DNA of 64,000 nucleotides, taken from NCBI GenBank assembly GCA_019722365.1, contig JADFUC010000090.1, positions 1-64,000 of the forward strand, read 5' to 3'. Below are positions 1-12,260 of this stretch, in pieces. Below the pieces are notes generated by a model. That model was not told the DNA's origin. It did not search any database and saw nothing but the letters and a program-made list of their open reading frames with translations. Made by a program: the position numbers and the translations under genes. How positions within the stretch are numbered: the first letter of the stretch is position 1; the number at the start of each line of letters is the position of its first letter. This DNA comes from Lithospermum erythrorhizon. Taxonomy: Eukaryota; Streptophyta; Magnoliopsida; Boraginales; Boraginaceae.

Positions 1-145
1 ATCATTACTTCGTTCAGTTACGTATTGCTGGGCCATTAGAATATAAATACGATTGATATAGCCGGATAAATTAGTAAGCACTTTTAAGATCCACGGAATT
101 ATGGATTTGTGTTATACTCATATATCCATATTATTTACTCCATCA
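1..145 (+). repeat. 3' end of the 5' LTR of the copia element
   Basis: The string aagatccacggaattatg and its surroundings at 88-145 recur in the 3' LTR at 7580-7643 and in a third LTR copy near 22330-22387. The sequence is followed at once by the primer-binding site, which fixes this as the 5' LTR. Most of the LTR lies left of the window. Confidence 0.75.
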
Positions 146-146
146 G

Positions 147-161
147 TGGCATCATGAGCCA
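147..161 (+). other. Retrotransposon primer-binding site (tRNA-iMet type)
   Basis: The sequence tggcatcatgagcca is a slightly altered form of TGGTATCAGAGCCA, the copia primer-binding site complementary to the 3' end of initiator tRNA-Met. It sits one or two bases after the LTR end, as expected. Confidence 0.7.
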
Positions 162-2560
162 AATTAAATTTAACATTATTTATTTTATGCTTGTTTGTTT
201 TTATCAATTTTATTTTGATTAATTCTTGTTCATATATTTAATTGATAAATATATGATGAAATAATCACCATGTTCTTGATTATTGATTTACGCATGTGTT
301 ACAAGTTTATGATGATGTATTATCATATTTTGTTAACATAGTTTTGTTTCATAAATTAAGGATTATTTAATTGGTTTGTTTCAAAACAGTTTTGTAAAAC
401 GTGTTTGGGGCATGTAAATTTTTTGTAAAATTACAAAATAATTTTTCTGGAACCCAGATAGCACGTAGAAGATCTCCATTAAATTTCATAATTTTTGGAT
501 TTTTCTAAGTGCCTCAAAACAATTTTGAGATTTAGAATTTGTTTAATTAATAATTAAATATAGAAAATTTATTTTAATGAACGACTAGTGGAAGGATTTG
601 TTCCAAGAAAATTATGAAGTTTAACTTGTTAATTCATAAGTACAAAATTTTAAAACACTCAAACGATTTACAAACGAATTAAGTAAATCACAGAAAAAAC
701 CGAGTTAAATATGATATTATTATAAATCGACGACTTGACTTCGGCGACCTGCAGGCGTCGAATAACTCGGATGGAATATTTGAAAATGGCTTGACAGGAC
801 GGCGACTGAGCCGGTCGTCAACCCGTGCTGACGTGTCTTTATTTTTGAAAACACAATTAAAAATTTATTCTTTATTTTGGTTTTTTAAAATTATGGGACT
901 AGTTATATTCGGTTTATTGTTATTTGTCATTTGTCATGATTAATTATAATTAGTATGTAGAGTGACAATTAGTAATTTCCTTTATATTATATCTTTTTAA
1001 ATTAATTTAAGTGATATAACAATTATGGTAACAATTTCACTACTAATATATTTTAAAATTTCATATTTGTGATCAATATTTTCTATAATATGTATATGGT
1101 TAATAATTATTGGTAATAATTATTAAGTCCCAGCCCAGCGTAATATGATAATTGAGTTTATATTAATTAATTTTTGTATGTAATTACATAGGATTAATTA
1201 TTGATAATTCTACATCATTTCAATACCATTTAAAATATTTAGTAAGTTCATTTATGTGATTTAATAAAGTGCCTATATTTTAATTAGATTTGGAATGGAG
1301 GTATATAGATATAAATTTATTTTACATTTTTCGATTTTGAACCGTAATGTTTGTAAATGACCTTAGTCGTATTTCTTATAATTTCTTTATTCTTTGGTAC
1401 ATGAGCACAGTATTACAGATGGGTTAGTATATAAAATATTGTAGCAATGAAGATATTGAAGATCGTTTAGCGGTGGTGGAACTTGGTGGACTTGGATCGA
1501 GAAGTACAAGATACAGAAGGTAGGACTTATGTTAGTATTTGATAAATACTTTGTAATAGGTTCACAGGGGCCATGTATATCTCTTGAATGAAATGCGTTC
1601 TTTGTTTATTTTTTCATGTTGCGTGTATTGCTTGATTATGTGCTAGTATGCATGAGTAAATGAAAACAAAGTAATAATAATCTCGCAATTAAAATTTAAG
1701 CAAAATGTCAGTCAATTTTAAAGTTGTGCGATCAAAGCTGCGTCAGTGAACACCGTGATGGCGGGTGTTACAATGTTGCATTTGATATGACCAATGGTCA
1801 TGTTGAAGTGATTTCCCTTGCGTTGTGGGCTTTCGATGATCAATCCAAGTAACGCTTTAGTTTGGTGGTAGCGTCTTGCATAAGAGATCTTTGGTAAACC
1901 TGAAGTTATGTAGTTTTACATAGTGGTTGACAACCTACTGTATAGCTGGATTCAAAATGTATGATGTTGGTTTGAATTTAAGTGTAATGAGTCTTGATCT
2001 TGTATATTTAAATTGAGATTTAATGTTGCCCCATAATTTATTTGTAAATGGTTTTTAGCATGATAGTTTCTTGGTCTGTTATTTATTTCTTTATTCTTGT
2101 AGAATTAATATGGCTACCTTTATTGCTACTCACAGAACTGTTGCATTTAGTAGCTTGAAAAGTGCAAAATTTGAGACTCTTTCAATTTTGGCCAGTGGTC
2201 TCGAAACTTGAGAAATCATTCTCAAGCAAAGAGAAGGGCGAACTCGTCTTGAGCAATAAAGTTTGTGAAACCTAATGATAGTGCCCCATCGGAAAAGGGA
2301 TCATAGCCTTGAAGTACGATCTTTGTGGATGTCGATGTCATCGCTTTTATGACCATGGAACCTTCATTCTAAATTCAATATGAAAAGGTGGCGTATATGA
2401 CGCCTCTAAAATAACTTGAGGAGTATTCGAGAAAGGAAGCTAAGCTTGAATTATATGGCAGTATGCATTGCTCTGCGTGGGCCGATAGGCGAAACAGGCA
2501 GGGCGCGAGCCTCATGTCATTAAAATGATTGGCAATTACATCGACTTCAATACAGGCGGT
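162..2560 (+). other. Copia 5' untranslated/leader and degraded gag region
   Basis: This stretch lies between the primer-binding site and the first recognisable gag motif. It is AT-rich up to about 1440. A more GC-balanced, coding-like texture then begins near 2200. I cannot follow a gag reading frame here and see no independent gene. Confidence 0.4.
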
Positions 2561-2679
2561 GTCTCCAAGAAGCTGGTACGTGGATCTCGTCTTGAGAGTC
2601 TATTTCCGGACAAATTCTACCGATTTGTCATGGGCTTTAATATGCGCAAGTTTGAGTTATCTACAAGCAGGCGCATAAG

Positions 2680-2892
2680 ATGATCCGCAATGTTGAGACG
2701 AACACAGGTAAGACTAAAACTTCTACTCATACGTTTTTGGTGGTCCAAAACAGAAGAAGAATCAGAAAGAAGAAGAAGTTTACCGGCGAGACGGGGTTGA
2801 TGAGGTTGTTGGAAAGGGAGGAGCTAGGGAAGGATGACAAGTGTCATTATTGTGGCACTGAGTCCTTTGAAGTCGGCCTGCGTAAGTTCTGA
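2680..2892 (+). pseudogene. Copia gag C-terminus with degraded zinc knuckle
   Basis: A 70-codon open stretch has a basic Lys/Arg-rich segment and then KCHYCG, the start of the CX2CX4HX4C nucleic-acid-binding knuckle of copia Gag (usual form CFHCGKxGHWKRNC). The His and last Cys are lost in this frame. The protease motif follows about 90 bases downstream in another frame, matching the Gag-protease order. Confidence 0.6.
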
Positions 2893-3202
2893 GATGATAG
2901 GAAGAATGGTTTCGACCGCTCGGCCGGTATGTATGTTGTTGAAATTTGTACAACTTCTAATTCTCTTAGTGGTGTTAGACACAGGTTATGGATTACACAT
3001 GTTATTAAATGACATCTTTGAGACTTCAGTGTGTAAAGAGATTCGAGAAAGAGGAAAATGGATGCAACGTTATTGGAAATGGCGCGAAGGTTGCGTACAC
3101 GGTAGAATCAATAGTTTAAAGACCTTGCAGACTGTTTTGAACTTATCTCGGTTTACTATGTACACGCAATTTGCGAGTATTATTCTATTACGTTTTGAAT
3201 AA
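2834..3202 (+). pseudogene. Copia aspartic protease relic
   Basis: The frame contains VVLDTGYGLHMLLNDI, close to the copia protease active site (LDTG followed by S/G-H and CNDM). The catalytic DTG codons are at about 2978-2986. Just downstream (about 3075-3095) a different frame reads GNGAKVA, the conserved block after the protease active site. Two frames are therefore needed for one domain. The domain would process the polyprotein in an active element; here it is dead. Confidence 0.7.
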
Positions 3203-3299
3203 TGATGGTTTTCATTTTCAATAGATCCCAGAATGAATTGGGATCGCGGGGAATGGGGTAGTATTTGGCACGGCTCACTTAAGTAATTACATACGTTTT

Positions 3300-4500
3300 A
3301 GACATGATTAATGAGTCGCCCATAACATAAACTTAAAAACGGAATAAGCCCAGCGACTTAAACCAAACATACCTATGATATTGTAGACTAGGAGGTAGAA
3401 TTAGCAGGCGAATCGAAACCCTTCGGTGGAATACTTGAGAAAGGTTTCGATTATAATCATCACGATAAGTGTGAAATTAACATACAGGAAAATGACAAAT
3501 GCCTTTCAGCGGCTTAAATGAAAGAGCGAAGTGATTTGTGGGAGGTCATGCAACGTGTATGTAGACGATGAACACGTCTATAGAAGGAGGTTATAACACT
3601 TGAAATTTCGTTTCGCGATGACTCGATGAATACGGTTGTGTGTCACGTTTGATGAGACATATAGCTTGCTTTGAAGTCCTTTGAGAAATTCAAAGGTTTA
3701 AAATAAATCTAGCGATTGAACGAAGACAATAAAATTCTCGATTCGATAGAGGTGGAGAATATTTGAGCCACAGTTCGATACTAAATCTTAGAAGTGTGTT
3801 GTTTACTTGGCTCGCTCCGGCAGGCATGCAGCGTAATGGCGTGTCAGAAAGGAGAATCGAACCCTTCTTGACATGGTTTGATCTATGATGAAACTATCGA
3901 TCTACCGGTTAATTTAAGGGGATATACTTAGCGGCTTTACCTTAAGCAGAGATGTCCAGCAATTGACGGATAAACTCCCATGTGAGCGTGGTTTGGGAAG
4001 ATTCAGTTGGATTTTCACAAAGATTTGAGTACGTGAAGCTTATGTTAAAGAGATTAACAAAAAGATAAACTTCTTGAAATCGATAAATACTGTTTCATAG
4101 GATATCCAAGGAAAGCGGTTAGTTCTTATACACTGAGCCGGGGAGAATAAAATCTTCATTCTTTAAACGGGGAGTATTCACTTGAAAAGGAATATTTGTC
4201 GAAGGACTAGAAATAATGGTGTTCATCTTGATGAAGCTGTTGATGAGGCAATGTCGTCATCCCAATGAAGGCATAAAATAAGTGGAACACTAACATGAGC
4301 CAGATTCTTTGATCCGCTGGCGTGGAATGAAGCCCTTAGGAGGTCAGCGAGATTATACGAACGGCTTATTTGTTATGGTGAAGCTTTCATACGTTGAAAG
4401 TGGCGAGCCTTTCTTACAAAAAGCAATGAATATGAGATCTTGACAAATGGCAAATAGCCATGCGATAAAGATGGATTACATGTACCCAGCGAGTTTGGTC
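3300..4500 (+). pseudogene. Copia integrase region relic
   Basis: By position this is the integrase between protease and RT. Only scattered signals survive, such as a GYxLxxAAxTL-like block near 3920-3945, which in copia precedes the conserved proline-rich linker. No HHCC or DDE residues can be followed in one frame. The call rests mainly on order. Confidence 0.45.
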
Positions 4501-4529
4501 GCATTGAATTTACCAATGGGGCTCGCCTG

Positions 4530-5300
4530 ACATTGAATGTAAATGGGTATTTAAGAAGAAACATGATAAAGCGAAGCGTTGAAGTGTTTTCAAAATTTAG
4601 ACTTGTAGCGAAGGTTTCCAAAGCAAGTTCGCTGAGGTGGGTATGGCGAAACTTACCGCGGTGGCTATCTTTAAATCCATCCCGGATAATCTTAGCATTC
4701 TTTGCATTTCGCTGACTATGAAATATGGCAAATGGATGTAAGGCAGCTTTCTGAATGAAATTTAGGAAGATGTGTACATGAGTACGACACAGAACTTTAC
4801 GTATGCAAGGACCTAAAGGTATGCAAGTTGTAAAAAGTCCATTTATGGTGCCTTTGACATCCAGCCGGTTGGAATCGTTTTGATGAATCCAAATCAAAGA
4901 GTTTGGTTTCATCCGAGCAACAATCTTATTGTATCTGAAAGGTAAGTGGGGTTATGTATCGTTCGTAGTCACGTATGTCGATGGCATACTTATCATTAAA
5001 ACAACGTAGAGTTACTAAACTCAATCAAAGGATTAGGCATTGCAAATGTTTCTCAATGAAGGACTTAGGCGAAATATGATATATGAATAAAGATCCGCGG
5101 GATCGAGCCGGGGAGGCTGATTGAACTTTCAGGATACTTATGTGAATAAGATGCGCGAGGTTATATAGTAATTCAAAGAAGGGTAATCTCACAATGAGAC
5201 ATGGAGTTATTTCAGCGAGCCGCGGTGTCCCTCTGGTCTTTGAGATGAGCAAGGAATGAAAAAGGAGCATACACATCTTGGTATAGGATCCATCGTGTAT
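4530..5300 (+). pseudogene. Copia reverse transcriptase relic
   Basis: Successive RT blocks can be read by hopping frames: a KWVFKKKHD-like start at about 4540, LVAKGF near 4605, AFLNG-x-EDVYM near 4747-4780, KVCKL-x-SIYGLKQASR-W near 4800-4875, the catalytic YVDD block as TYVDGILII near 4970-4997 (second Asp replaced by Gly), and FSMKDLGE near 5050. These are the standard copia RT motifs in order. The longest open frame on the opposite strand here (4373-4912) is an antisense shadow. Confidence 0.8.
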
Positions 5301-5911
5301 GCCGTGTTGATGCTTATTTAGACTTTGATGTGTCTTATGCGCTAAAGGTGTAACCCGATGAATGCGAAACTAATCCCGGGTGGCTTGGCTGGATTGCGAT
5401 GAAAATGCGTCTTGAAGTATACGAGAAAAAATGGTGCTTTCTTGAGTATATAGTGGAGATAGAGAGTTAGCATTGGCAGAGGTACACAGCGCCGGTTTCG
5501 AAACTAAGAGGCGACTAGTTCCCGGTCACAGGTATGTATTTTGTCAGCGGTGGAAGCGATATCTTTGGAGGAGTTCAAGCAATGCGTTCTTGGGATTCTA
5601 CGGAAATAAAGTGCATCGCGGCGTCGAAGCGGCCCAAAGAAGCATGTTGGATAAAGAATTTCGTGACCGAACTTGGTGTGATACCTAGCGTTGAGGGACC
5701 GGTGGGTTATTGACTTGATCACAGAGCTGATAGCTGGCTTAAGGAACCTAGGCAGCATCGCAATCCCGGCGCGTACTGAAAATATCACGATTAGAGATAT
5801 GCTTGATAGAGTGATGTGAAAGTATGTAAAGAAGTAAGAAGCTTGAGGCCAATCGTGACCCACTACTAAACCGCTAAGTGAGACAAGCATGATGAAGCAT
5901 CTGTGAAACAT
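5300..5911 (+). pseudogene. Copia RNase H and polyprotein C-terminus relic
   Basis: The sequence shows blocks typical of the copia pol C-terminus: an NPG-x-x-HW-like segment near 5365, YIAASEAAK-EA-W near 5610-5650 as the conserved RNase H segment, and DPLTKPLS-x-KHDEA near 5858-5900 as the usual end of the polyprotein. Several frame changes are needed. Confidence 0.75.
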
Positions 5912-5959
5912 GGGTCTTGACGAGATGTCGCGGTGGTGTTAGGTTAGGAGTAAGAATCG

Positions 5960-7643
5960 ATGTATCTATTGTGTTATGTGAGCAAATATTTGAATATTAT
6001 TGCTTCTTATATTTTAATATATTTGTTTCTTATGACTATATGTTTAAATTTACAAATAATACATGTAGTGTATCCTCGATGAGTGAAAGGTTAAATTCTT
6101 GAGTTAGTCACATGTTTTCTAGAGAGGTAACATGAGCTGTTAGGATAGCCAAAAGGCCTTGGTGAGATCTTGATAGTCGGGCGACAAAGTCATATGACTA
6201 ACATGGTGTTTTGATTAGTGATGAATTGATCCGTTAGCACAGGACTAGATGTCTGGTAAATTCTTAGGTAAAGTGGTAGAGGCTGGTATGACAGCTTAAT
6301 TCATAGAAGATATGTATATCTGTGTCCTATGACATTTGTTTAGAATTTAGGTTCATCAGTTCTTAGACCTACGATATGACTATACGTACTCCTGGCTTTA
6401 TCTTTGGTATGACCCAACGTGCACTTGGCGGGGATTATAACGGCGTATGTTGGGTCCTTGCGGTGAGTGTAGCGATAAATGTTGATATTGGGAGGATTTG
6501 TCCGTCTTGATATCTGAAGATCTCAGACCTACCCTTGTATGATTGAATGCTTGATTGGTTTATGGGGACGCCATAGAAATGCTTATTCGGGATTCGTACT
6601 CGAGTAAAAAGCTGTGGGTGTTTCGGCTACGGTAGAGATCGTGATAAAGGTGTAAGATAATGGAGTCAAGGGCAAGTGGGGTGTTGAAATCAATGAGAAT
6701 TGATTCCATTTATTATCTTGAATTCTTGTGTGTATCAATTCGTTTAAGTTGGGTTAAATGTGATTATCGAGAACTTAGTGTTATTTTAGTAATTGTATAT
6801 TACTAGTGTGGGTTCGTGATAATTTAAGGGGTTATGGCGATTCTTCGTCTTTACTCATTAATCGTTATAATAGTAATTGGTCAATTATTATTATTATGGC
6901 TATTATACGGCTGAGATTTGTATGCTTGTCTGATGGCGTTGAGTTATATTTCGTGTATGAAATTAAAGAGAAGCTGTATAATTGAAAATAATATTTCTCA
7001 ATTACAAGGGTTCTCATTTTATGTAGAATCGATTGAACAAATAGAATCATTAAATAGTTATTTAATTGATTAGAATATTAGTATTTATCGATAACTTGAA
7101 AGATTATTGATATTGACTCATTCTTATTTAATTAGCTTAATTAAATAATTCAAGCTTCATTAGTGTCTTTAACGAGCCCAATAGAGTTAGCGAGTCAAAG
7201 CTAACTAACGGGTTCTTTGCTCGAGGCTTTGTTTTAACTGGCACATATAAGCTTTAGGAGTTTTTCATCATGGATTTTGAGAAATTTTTTATCCGCAAAG
7301 CCAAAATGTCGTCCTTTTTGGCGAAATTCTCGAAATTTTGGGGTTTTTCGGTTTGTTCGTCATGTTTCTTAATAAATTAGTTCTTGATTGACCCCTTTTG
7401 GTGTGGGCCATTAGAATAATAAATACGTTGATATTACGAAATGAGGAGTTGAAGGAAGTCAAATTCATGTTGTGAATTTGAAGCGTGTGGAGACTTTAGT
7501 GGAATTTACTCATTGCTTATTTGTAAGTACGTTCATATAATTATAATTATATGTTTTTATTTAAATAATGTAGTATCTGGCTTTTAAGATCCACGGAATT
7601 ATGAATTTGTATTTATACATTATATCCTTAGTAATTTCCATCG
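5960..7643 (+). repeat. 3' LTR of the copia element (start approximate)
   Basis: The LTR end is set by homology to the 5' LTR tail. Its start is uncertain because the 5' LTR start is outside the window; it should follow the polyprotein end near 5911. The 3' part (6803-7643) recurs in direct orientation at 21531-22387. The part 6110-6900 recurs inverted at about 17400-18030. This gives an LTR of roughly 1.6-1.7 kb. Confidence 0.65.
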
Positions 7644-7754
7644 GTTTTATATTTGTTTGTATAGGTTGGATGAATTGAATCTTATGATATTTGTTTTATC
7701 ATTTGGATGGGTTTTTGTGGTGTTCTTATTTTGTTCTTTGCATGTTATTAAACG

Positions 7755-8343
7755 TCGAGTGCATTTTTTTTTTTTTTTCAAAAATTGCGAGAAATCTTAG
7801 TCGGGATTCTGCGGCAGTGCGGAGACGGAGTTTGAATTTCTACATCGGACTTCCCCAATAGACGGGCATGAGTCGGTTTATGCGATCGGTTTGGGTAGGA
7901 AAAATAGAGACGGTTCGAGTGCAGGGGAGTCGGTTTAGTCGGTACGGTGGTTACGTTGAGAGTCGGATTATACTTACATTGAATGGGTAGGTGGGTGAGT
8001 GGGTTCTTTTGGATCGGTTTGACGTCGGGTTTATGGAAGCGACTGCCGGTCGGGTCTATGGAGACGGTTTAGGCGGATATATTGAGGCGGTCGTGTCGGG
8101 TCCTTAAGAGTCGGTATTTTAGAGGCGTCTTTGATCGGGTATTTACGAGGCAATTTGGGTCGGTCGGGAAACCCGAATATAAGCGGGCTTCGTTTTGAGT
8201 CGGAATGGAGTCGGGTATTGATTTAGAGACGCATAAAAGCCGTCGGTAGATTCCCGACTCGTCACATCTCGGTCAGGAAATAGAGGCAGGTTAGGAGAGC
8301 CCGGGATGGGGGCGTCTGCTTTGAAATTCCCAATTCTGTAGTG
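7755..8343 (+). mobile_element. GC-rich CACTA-like transposon end, copy 1
   Basis: The block is much richer in G than its flanks. It is built of short degenerate repeats: gagacggtt, gaggcggt, gtcggt and gccgtcggta. It ends in gtagtg (CACTAC on the other strand) at 8338-8343. CACTA elements have CACTA termini and subterminal repeats of the type GACGG...CCGTC, so a non-autonomous CACTA derivative is my best guess. A matching CACTA end on the left was not found. Confidence 0.4.
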
Positions 8344-9870
8344 GAATGCCTATTTTCCAGCAATAATTTTTTATCAATAAGGTTGGGGGGGGGAAGGAGT
8401 TATTAACAAAAAGTTTAAATAATTTGAGAACTTTTTAATGGAATCCAATCTTCAATCCAAATATTAACATTCATTCCATTTCCAATTTTCCAAAAAATAT
8501 GCGACTTGCATGATAACTTTCAAACCTGCAGAGATACTATTCCAAACAAAGGATTTATTATGACAAATGATTTTTGAATGGAAAGGATTAAATTAGGAAA
8601 GTATTTATTTTTTAAGAATGGTGGAGCTGGGTGAATTATTATAAACAAAGAGTTGTTTAGCAAATCCATGGAACCTTTTATCATTTTTAAGCACGATACT
8701 TATAAAAAAGTTTAAATACCTAAAGGGCTCGTCTTTATGTGGCACTTGCCAAGTTACCATAACCAACCATTCAATAGGGTCACCACTCACCAATATCATT
8801 CAATAGTACAAATTAGATAAGTTTTCCTACGTAATTGATGGCATGTCTTCAAGGATTTCTAGATTAGTGTTTGGATTAACTGATCGATTTCTAGCTATGA
8901 AGAAGTTGAAATTCTTAAATGAAATCTATCAAAATTATTTTGATTTGACTCCAATCCCACATCCAAATCATTAATTAATTCAGGAGTTTAAGCAAAATAA
9001 AACAGAGCAAAAAATGACAAAGCTATAAGGAAAGATCATATAGGAGAGGCCACAAGCTACTGAATATATTGCATGTATCACAGTTATCATCAAATAATAA
9101 TAATAAGTCATGCCGCAAACCATATAGTATAAGCCTTGGCTTGTCCCAAAGTGATATATCTTTTGGTTATACATGATGTCGAAAGCCTACCATCGGACTC
9201 CTATATATATCGCCTCAGGGTTACAATATATGTAAATTAAAGTTTCATATGAAGTTTTTAGTATGCTAAAATTAATAATTAAGCAAAGTTTTATTGAAGA
9301 CCTTAGCTTATTAATAGGTTAAAAGTTTGACGTGGAAATGCAAGTAGTGGAGCATTTCTGTGACTAGTGAAAAAAGAAGTTGGCGAAATATTATATGATG
9401 AGCATATACAAAAACATGATTTTGTTTAATTTTTATTAGCTAAGTAAAGGTCTGGATGTTTGGAGTTAGTACGGTGGTGATGCTTGATGGCTATACTCAT
9501 TTGACTCCACTATATTTCAACGTTAAATATATATATATACATTTTAACAACTAGAAACGGATCTGTATGGCTATATTTTGTACATGTGTGTCATTACTGA
9601 ACTCCTATAAATTTTTAGAAGACTATGTTGTTAGAACAAAATAGATTAAATATATGTTTAATACTTAGTGATAGATATAAACAATTTATTTATATGACAC
9701 AACTAATGGTAATCCAAGTGTTATTACCCACGAGATAAATTAGTATAAAAAATATGAACGAGACATTTATCATAATCCTAACAAAATATATGAAATAAAA
9801 TAATAATATTGAAAGTATAACATACGATACGGTCTACTGGCATGAATGGTCGGTACCGCTTACGGTTGGT
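8344..9870. other. AT-rich non-coding flank between TE block and F-box relic
   Basis: No coding signal was found on either strand; the short open frames here differ between the two copies of the repeat. It corresponds to 23104-24632 in copy 2. It probably holds the 3' untranslated and downstream region of the F-box gene. Confidence 0.5.
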
Positions 9871-9871
9871 C

Positions 9872-11312
9872 TTAAGAACTTAGAGGTATGATATTTTCCT
9901 CAAAATAACATCGTCCATGGTAGAGAATCAGCAAGATCGTAGGATTTTTACATGATGGATTAGCATCGTCAATTGTAATCAACAACGACGATTTCTTGTT
10001 GATGTGATCATAACAATAGACATCGAAAGGCACAGGATAGCAGCAATATACGAAAAGATCTAACATCTGAGCTAATATCATCTCTCCAGTTGGAAGTATT
10101 CCAGCGTAGAAATAATAGTCGCCGCCATCGTCACGCCACCTTCTTCCCGGCAAATTTACCACATGCTTGATCCATGTAGCCTCTGATAATTCTATTCCTC
10201 TAGTATAACTATCCTTCACCATCCACATATCCATTGTATATTCAAGCTATCACGAGATGGATACTTGGTCAATCAATACGCAGGGGGCCCATCGTCGATC
10301 AGAGCTAAGTCGGGACACCAACTAATCTACGAATCTGGAGGCAATAATAAATAAAACAAGTAATAAATACAATTGTCAATAACTTGGCTGTTATTGGTAT
10401 ACCTAAATCATGACTAATTGTCAATTTGGTTTTAATCGTAGATAGGCGAATCAATGAAAGTAGTTAGGTTAAGTACTTCTATGGTAATCAAAGCATAAAC
10501 AATTTATGTATGAAATATAAAGCATCAAATTTAAAAAAAAAGCAGCTAAGCGTCATAGAAAAGTGTCAAAATAAATTTGGTACTGGAATTGGAATTGGAA
10601 CAAGTTGAAAGTTTCGGGTTCTAAATGAAACATTATCAATTGAACGAGTTGTCAGTCTTTTCGTATCCATCCAATAGAGTGCGATTTATCCATAGGCCGA
10701 TTGCGAATCTCGACGGATCAATGACTCGCCTCCTCATTTAATGATAATTTGAGTTAGTACCAACAAATCCTAGGTTGTCATAAGCGAGCATGTTTTGAGT
10801 ACCTTGTACACTTCTGAATAGGATCAAATCCAAATTGATAATTATAAATAGAGATGCGTGTAGGGAAGAAGGGGGGTGGTGGAAGGGAGATATAGCAATT
10901 CATGTGGCTATGTTTATAAGGTAAATCCATCTCGAATGTGGTCGTACAATCCAATAAGTCCTTTCACTACGTTTGTGATTAGAAGACTCCTGACATTCTC
11001 CTTTTAGTGATAATCCATGCCTATGAATACTCTTATTGTTTCTATGTATGTTAGCATAATAGAAGTGTACGGGCCTGGTGCGGATTATCCCGAGCGAAAA
11101 ATTATCACAGATAGAAGACACAGCACCACCGCGAAGGGTATGTTCTTTCCTTGAAATTAGAGGTTGCGTATGATTAGTTATTCCAAAGCCGTGAAACAAT
11201 CTTGAAACATCAATGATTTTGTTGGCAAACGAACAACAACTTCCTATCTTGTAACTGTTGGCAGCACTTCTTAGATTCTTTGTTTTTGTTTGAAATAATC
11301 TCCATCGACGTA
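9872..11312 (-). pseudogene. F-box protein with FBA-type interaction domain, broken copy 1
   Basis: F-box proteins are substrate receptors of SCF (SKP1-Cullin-F-box) ubiquitin ligases. The start is taken at the ATG near 11312 (MEIISNKNKES...). The F-box itself is interrupted by frame changes but parallels copy 2. A frame at 10900-11199 carries the region after the F-box. A degenerate FGFDP-x-x-K block typical of FBA domains lies near 10800-10830. The C-terminal frame 9872-10234 reads WMVKDSY...W-K...LPTGEMIL...YCYD, the usual FBA C-terminus. An intron-like AT-rich gap separates the last two. At least three frameshifts exclude a functional product as read, unless they are sequencing errors. 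Confidence 0.7.
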
Positions 11313-11651
11313 ACTCTATAAAAAATATATAATGGAGATAACTTTAAAAAGAATCCAAATCAAAAGCTGTGGTTTTCAGATAGTATTGTCTCTCTTAATG
11401 TGATGGTGTTGGTGTCTACGAGTTGCAATTTCTCATGCTGATTAAACTACCCGTATATATATAGTGTATGGTTACTAGAAGACTCTAGTGAAACACAAAT
11501 TGTATTTCCTAATTTATCTCCTCAGTTAAAATACATACGAAGTAATATATAAATAATCATTAAAACATAATAACAATAGTAATATCGTATTATAGTGGTG
11601 TAGTAAACATCATAAATACTAAGCTCGTTAGAAAATACTGGTGTAGTAAAC

Positions 11652-11815
11652 ATCCTTCGTCTGGATTTAGCTGGTCGTGATCTCATGAAAATCCAAGCCC
11701 CAGGCGTGGTTATTCGTTTACATCTCTGCTGAGCGTGACATTGGGGATGTGAAGGAGAAACTCTTACATGCTCTTGACGCTATGAGCAGGAAGTCGAGAA
11801 AACTATCAACTACCT
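11652..11815 (+). pseudogene. Actin gene fragment, copy 1
   Basis: Frame-hopping translation gives LRLDLAGRDL-MKI, then a scrambled stretch, then remnants of the [13 protein letters not shown] and YEQE-VEK segments of actin (about residues 175-240 of a 377-residue actin). It is less well preserved than copy 2 at 26491. The fragment abuts the NOT2 exon end on the opposite strand. Confidence 0.65.
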
Positions 11816-12260
11816 GCAGAACTAGGCCGGCTAGATAACTGTGGGAAATCATTGATATCAAAGGGAGAATTATCATTTGAATTCACATCATTCATCATCC
11901 CCATGGAATTCAGATTATTTACAGCTTGGATATGATTCTGCGACAATGGGCCACCAGCTGACGGGTATGAATTTCCTAGCATAGACATAACCTGTGGAGA
12001 AGCTGTAGAGAAAATATTTTTGTATCATAAAATCACCATTTAAATAATTAGAGAATAAATGGTTACCAATGAGATGGAAAATGCTACTTAGGGTCCCAGT
12101 CGCTTGTTGAGAAGCATCTTCCCATCAACCTATTTGGTCCTTAAATTTCCTGAACCGCTGTTAGTGGATAAATTAAGATGGGAAGCAAGGCCAGTTACAG
12201 ATAAACCTCCTCCCGAGAGGCAATGTTGTTGGAAGAATGCTTGAGATATAGCTAAGCAGA
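11814..12260 (-). pseudogene. CCR4-NOT subunit NOT2 (VIP2) exon fragments, copy 1
   Basis: The exon at 11814-12002 reads SPQVMSMLGNSYPSAGGPLS, followed by NHIQAVNNLNSMGMMNDVNS and ending SRPSSAG at a GT donor. This is the well-conserved N-terminal region of plant NOT2/VIP2. It is open throughout (189 nt). Upstream on the minus strand, 12100-12260 holds part of the preceding exon, with GGLSVTGLAS and LNLSTNSGSGNL readable but followed by a small deletion. The rest of the 5' gene is missing; after about 12260 the match ends. Confidence 0.8.

Larger units (their letters stand above)
1..7643 (+). mobile_element. Degenerate Ty1/copia LTR retrotransposon
   Basis: The element runs from the last about 146 bases of a 5' LTR, through a tRNA-Met-type primer-binding site, gag zinc knuckle, aspartic protease, integrase and reverse transcriptase/RNase H relics, to a 3' LTR ending near 7643. 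The order protease, integrase, RT, RNase H is that of copia elements. The LTR tail at 1-145 matches 7395-7643, both carrying the string aagatccacggaattatg. The reading frame changes every few dozen codons, so nothing can be translated as it stands. Either the copy is old or base accuracy is poor here. The 5' LTR is cut by the window edge. Confidence 0.85.
6803..12260 (+). repeat. Large direct repeat, copy 1
   Basis: This segment (LTR 3' half, GC-rich block, F-box relic, actin fragment, NOT2 exons) is repeated in the same order and orientation at about 21531-27100. Long stretches are near-identical; the differences are mostly one- to four-base indels and homopolymer lengths. Boundaries are judged by eye. 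Confidence 0.85.

Noticed and set aside
4373..4912. 179-codon minus-strand frame
   Set aside because: It is antisense to the copia reverse transcriptase, whose motifs read on the plus strand in order.
9872..10234. F-box C-terminal frame as an intact small gene
   Set aside because: It is only the FBA part of a longer F-box gene whose other parts lie in other frames; the copy at 24633-24974 confirms this.
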